In this document: positions 6,834 to 8,387 of the stretch, piece by piece
Numbering within the stretch: position 1 is the stretch's first letter
Layout: every line of letters begins with the position of its first letter
Assembly (NCBI GenBank): GCA_025929655.1
Contig: JAICPV010000075.1
Location: 1 to 8,387, forward strand
DNA length: 8,387 bases
Reading direction: 5' to 3'
Source: Pyrinomonadaceae bacterium
GTDB taxonomy: Bacteria; Acidobacteriota; Blastocatellia; Pyrinomonadales; Pyrinomonadaceae
Notes under the pieces: model-generated
What the model was told of the DNA's origin: nothing
Database searches by the model: none
Seen by the model: only the letters and a program-made list of their open reading frames with translations
Made by a program: the position numbers and the translations under genes

Positions 6834-6847
6834 ATCCAAGCTTGGAT
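6834..6847. promoter_or_regulatory. Candidate operator: 14-bp perfect palindrome
   Basis: ATCCAAGCTTGGAT at 6834-6847 is a gapless perfect palindrome with 7-bp arms. It lies 33 bp upstream of the candidate ECF -35 element at 6881, a position where a dimeric activator could bind. No gene for an obvious cognate regulator is adjacent. Confidence 0.3.
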
Positions 6848-6880
6848 GTTCTACGAAAACACATATATGCCCGTATTTTC

Positions 6881-6908
6881 GGAACAAAAGGTGCAAATTT
6901 CAGTCTAA
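6881..6908 (+). promoter_or_regulatory. Candidate sigmaE-type ECF promoter
   Basis: GGAACAA at 6881-6887 is followed after exactly 16 bp by TCTAA (6904-6908, within GTCTAATAC). ECF factors of the sigmaE class recognise a GGAACTT-like -35 and a TCTAA/TCAAA-like -10 with about this spacing. The predicted RNA start is near 6914, giving a leader of about 60 bases before the ATG at 6975. Because the gene it precedes is itself an ECF sigma factor, autoregulation is the simplest reading. No other credible -35/-10 pair was seen upstream of this gene. Confidence 0.5.
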
Positions 6909-6958
6909 TACTTAGTTCTTCAATTGTGGCACGGTGTTTGAGACTACATATTGCGTCC

Positions 6959-6966
6959 GAGGGGGG
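6959..6966 (+). promoter_or_regulatory. Ribosome binding site deciding the ECF sigma start
   Basis: GAGGGGGG lies 8 bases before the ATG at 6975, one of the two strongest Shine-Dalgarno matches in the window. It selects this ATG over the in-frame TTG at 6951, which lies upstream of the ribosome site and would translate through it. Confidence 0.75.
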
Positions 6967-6974
6967 ACAAAGCA

Positions 6975-7640
6975 ATGACTAGCGAAACTTTAGATTATCC
7001 GGTTATACAAAAGGGCAATGGTCTTTCGAAGGCTAAATCTCCTTCGGAAGTCAAAAAGATGATCTCGACAGTTACTGCGACCGATTTTGAATTGACGCAG
7101 GCAGCCGCTAAGGGCGATATGGCGGCTTTCGAAGAGATCTATCAGCGCCATCACAGAAGGGTTTATTCGATCTGTTTGCGAATGCTGCAGAACGCGTATG
7201 AAGCCGAAGACCTTACACAAGATGTCTTCATCCAGTTATACCGTAAGGTCGGCAGCTTCCGCGGTGATTCGGCGTTCACGACATGGCTGCACCGGATGAC
7301 GGTCAATCAGGTGCTGATGCACTTCCGCAAGCGGAATGTGAAGTATGAAAAAACGACCGAAGAGGGCATTACGCCGGACCAGGTGGTAGCAGGAACGGGC
7401 AATCCGGACAAAATGCCGGTCGTCGACAAGATCGCCCTTGAAAATGCCATCGACCAGTTGCCGCAGGGATACAAGAATGTTTTCGTTCTGCACGACGTCG
7501 AGGGGTTCGAGCATGAAGAGGTTGCACGCATCCTGGGCTGCTCCGTCGGCACATCGAAATCGCAGCTTCACAAAGCTCGTTTGAAACTTAGGAAGCTTTT
7601 GAAGAAGAAAGCGAATCCGAGATTGGTCGGCTCATGGTAG
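6975..7640 (+). CDS. ECF-family RNA polymerase sigma factor
   Basis: The 221-residue protein is a group 4 (extracytoplasmic function) sigma factor, which directs RNA polymerase to its own promoter class. After an unusual leader of about 40 residues, region 2 spans about 50-120: FEEIYQRHHRRVYSICLRML, the core-binding EAEDLTQDVFIQLY, and the -10-melting FRGDSAFTTWLHRMTVNQ. A short linker leads to region 4 at about 154-212: LENAIDQLPQGYKNVFVLHDVEGFEHEEVARIL, then the -35-recognition helix GCSVGTSKSQLHKARLKLRKLL. Regions 3 and 1.1 are absent, as expected. No anti-sigma gene follows: a terminator at 7664 closes the unit and the next gene is an M50 protease. It is divergent from an exported, anchored protein of unknown function, which has no recognisable anti-sigma domain. 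A promoter of the ECF type at 6881-6908 suggests positive autoregulation. Confidence 0.95.
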   Translation: MTSETLDYPVIQKGNGLSKAKSPSEVKKMISTVTATDFELTQAAAKGDMAAFEEIYQRHHRRVYSICLRMLQNAYEAEDLTQDVFIQLYRKVGSFRGDSAFTTWLHRMTVNQVLMHFRKRNVKYEKTTEEGITPDQVVAGTGNPDKMPVVDKIALENAIDQLPQGYKNVFVLHDVEGFEHEEVARILGCSVGTSKSQLHKARLKLRKLLKKKANPRLVGSW

Positions 7641-7663
7641 TTCGGTGCAAAGGTGAAAGACGG

Positions 7664-7693
7664 AAAGGCTTCTCGCATTGAGAGGCCTTTTTT
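7664..7693 (+). terminator. Intrinsic terminator of the ECF sigma gene
   Basis: An 11-bp stem pairs 7664-7674 (AAAGGCTTCTC) with 7680-7690 (GAGAGGCCTTT), with one G-U pair and a 5-base loop, and ends in a run of six T (7688-7693). It begins 23 bases after the sigma-factor stop codon and separates that gene from the protease gene downstream. Confidence 0.88.
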
Positions 7694-7755
7694 GCACAGG
7701 CGGCCGCCAAGGGCGATTTGTTATCCTCAAAAGCGTTTTTTCCCTGTTGGTTTTC

Positions 7756-8387
7756 GTGGAAAGTTTAAAGCGACAATTTGTGCTGATGCGCGTGTCCGGC
7801 ATACCGGTGCGCGCGGACCTGCGCTGGCTATTCGTTCTTACGCTGATGACGGCGATCATCGCCGCTAGTCTTGCTCCCTTTGTCGGCACCCAGATCGGAG
7901 CCGCGCTCTTCGGCCTCGCCACAACCATCGTATTCTTCGCATCGATATTCCTGCACGAATATGCCCACGCGGCGGTCGCGAAAATGGAAGGGCTGCATGT
8001 CGTCGAGATCGTGCTTCATCCATTCGGCGGTCTAACGCGCTTTCGAAGCGAGCCCGAAACGCCGCGCGCGGAATTTCGCGTGGCGATCGCGGGCCCGGCA
8101 GCTTCATTCGTCCTGGCGGTCTTTTTCGCGATCGCCGCGAGTGTCGCGACATCGATCGAATTGGACATTCTCGTTATTTTGTCCGCGACGCTGGCGATCG
8201 GGAATTTCCTGCTCGCCGTATTCAATCTATTTCCCGGCTACCCGCTCGATGGCGGCCGCGTCCTACGCGCGTATCTCTGGCGTTCGGGCAAAGACCTCGG
8301 CGAGGCAACGATCCTGACCGGCCGTTGCGGGCAGGTTATCGCCGCGATGATGATGATATTCGGCTTGATGGTCGCGGTATTTCGAGG
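7756..8387 (+). CDS. Site-2-protease-type (M50) membrane metalloprotease, partial
   Basis: The frame is open to the right edge, with 210 codons visible. It encodes a zinc protease that cuts substrates within the membrane. The zinc site is HEYAH (His67, Glu68, His71) within a hydrophobic helix, and the third ligand is Asp165 in NLFPGYPLDGGR (157-168), which also carries the family's conserved NxxPxxxLDG pattern. Hydrophobic stretches lie at about 24-40, 48-66, 108-132, 137-158 and 187-209, with the conserved GGLTRF and AGPAAS loops between. The visible part has no PDZ insert, so it is closer to the SpoIVFB/Rv2869c-like or CBS-linked bacterial groups than to RseP. The C-terminus needed to decide is missing. 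The GTG at 7756 is chosen because SLKRQFVLMRVSGIPVRADLRW matches the family's usual N-terminus; an ATG at 7786 is the alternative. Ribosome sites are weak for both. Confidence 0.9.
   Translation, partial: MESLKRQFVLMRVSGIPVRADLRWLFVLTLMTAIIAASLAPFVGTQIGAALFGLATTIVFFASIFLHEYAHAAVAKMEGLHVVEIVLHPFGGLTRFRSEPETPRAEFRVAIAGPAASFVLAVFFAIAASVATSIELDILVILSATLAIGNFLLAVFNLFPGYPLDGGRVLRAYLWRSGKDLGEATILTGRCGQVIAAMMMIFGLMVAVFR

Noticed and set aside
6951..6974. TTG start giving an eight-residue longer sigma factor
   Set aside because: The strong GAGGGGGG ribosome site lies inside this extension and is correctly spaced for the ATG at 6975.
6793..6975. 60-residue minus-strand open frame in the 6710-6974 intergenic region
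   Set aside because: No ribosome site, no motif, cysteine-rich random-looking composition, and it covers the promoter and ribosome site of the sigma gene.
7632..8225. Several minus-strand open frames opposite the M50 gene
   Set aside because: The plus-strand frame has HExxH and LDG zinc-site motifs and continuous membrane helices; the minus frames are Arg-rich shadows.

Overview
The window looks like chromosomal DNA from an uncultured or poorly described member of the Acidobacteriota, most likely class Blastocatellia (Pyrinomonadales-like). That is an inference. It rests on moderate GC, weak Shine-Dalgarno sites with several GTG starts, and above all on the large protein at 452-2659, which joins an OmpR/PhoB-type winged helix, one membrane segment and a long PD40/TolB-like propeller. 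This architecture is strongly expanded in that phylum. I see no phage, plasmid, transposase, CRISPR, tRNA or rRNA signal, so this is mainly a housekeeping and regulatory neighbourhood.

Layout, left to right. (1) 1-290, minus: the N-terminal part of an exported NTF2-like (SnoaL/DUF4440) protein, cut by the window edge. (2) 291-451: a divergent control region with TTCTCAAA units at 11-bp spacing just before the regulator start. (3) 452-2659, plus: the membrane-anchored winged-helix/propeller regulator. It ends 5 bp from the end of the convergent carA (2665-3789, minus), the glutaminase subunit of carbamoyl-phosphate synthetase. (4) 3801-3938: a nested inverted repeat between carA and lepB. (5) lepB (3942-4685, minus), signal peptidase I, divergent from a class V aminotransferase-fold PLP enzyme (4739-5866, plus). 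(6) 5869-5930: a perfect 19-bp-stem palindrome between convergent genes. (7) 5939-6709, minus: an unrecognised exported protein with a C-terminal membrane anchor. (8) 6710-6974: a divergent control region with palindromes and a good match to a sigmaE-type ECF promoter. (9) 6975-7640, plus: an ECF sigma factor closed by a clear intrinsic terminator (7664-7693). (10) 7756 to the end, plus: the N-terminal part of a site-2-protease-type (M50) intramembrane metalloprotease.

The genes do not form one pathway. Themes are envelope biology (signal peptidase, M50 protease, two or three exported or membrane proteins) and signalling (winged-helix regulator, ECF sigma factor). I found no convincing new multi-gene system. 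The most informative non-coding signals are the candidate ECF autoregulatory promoter, the 11-bp direct repeats before the winged-helix gene, and the two palindromic repeat elements.
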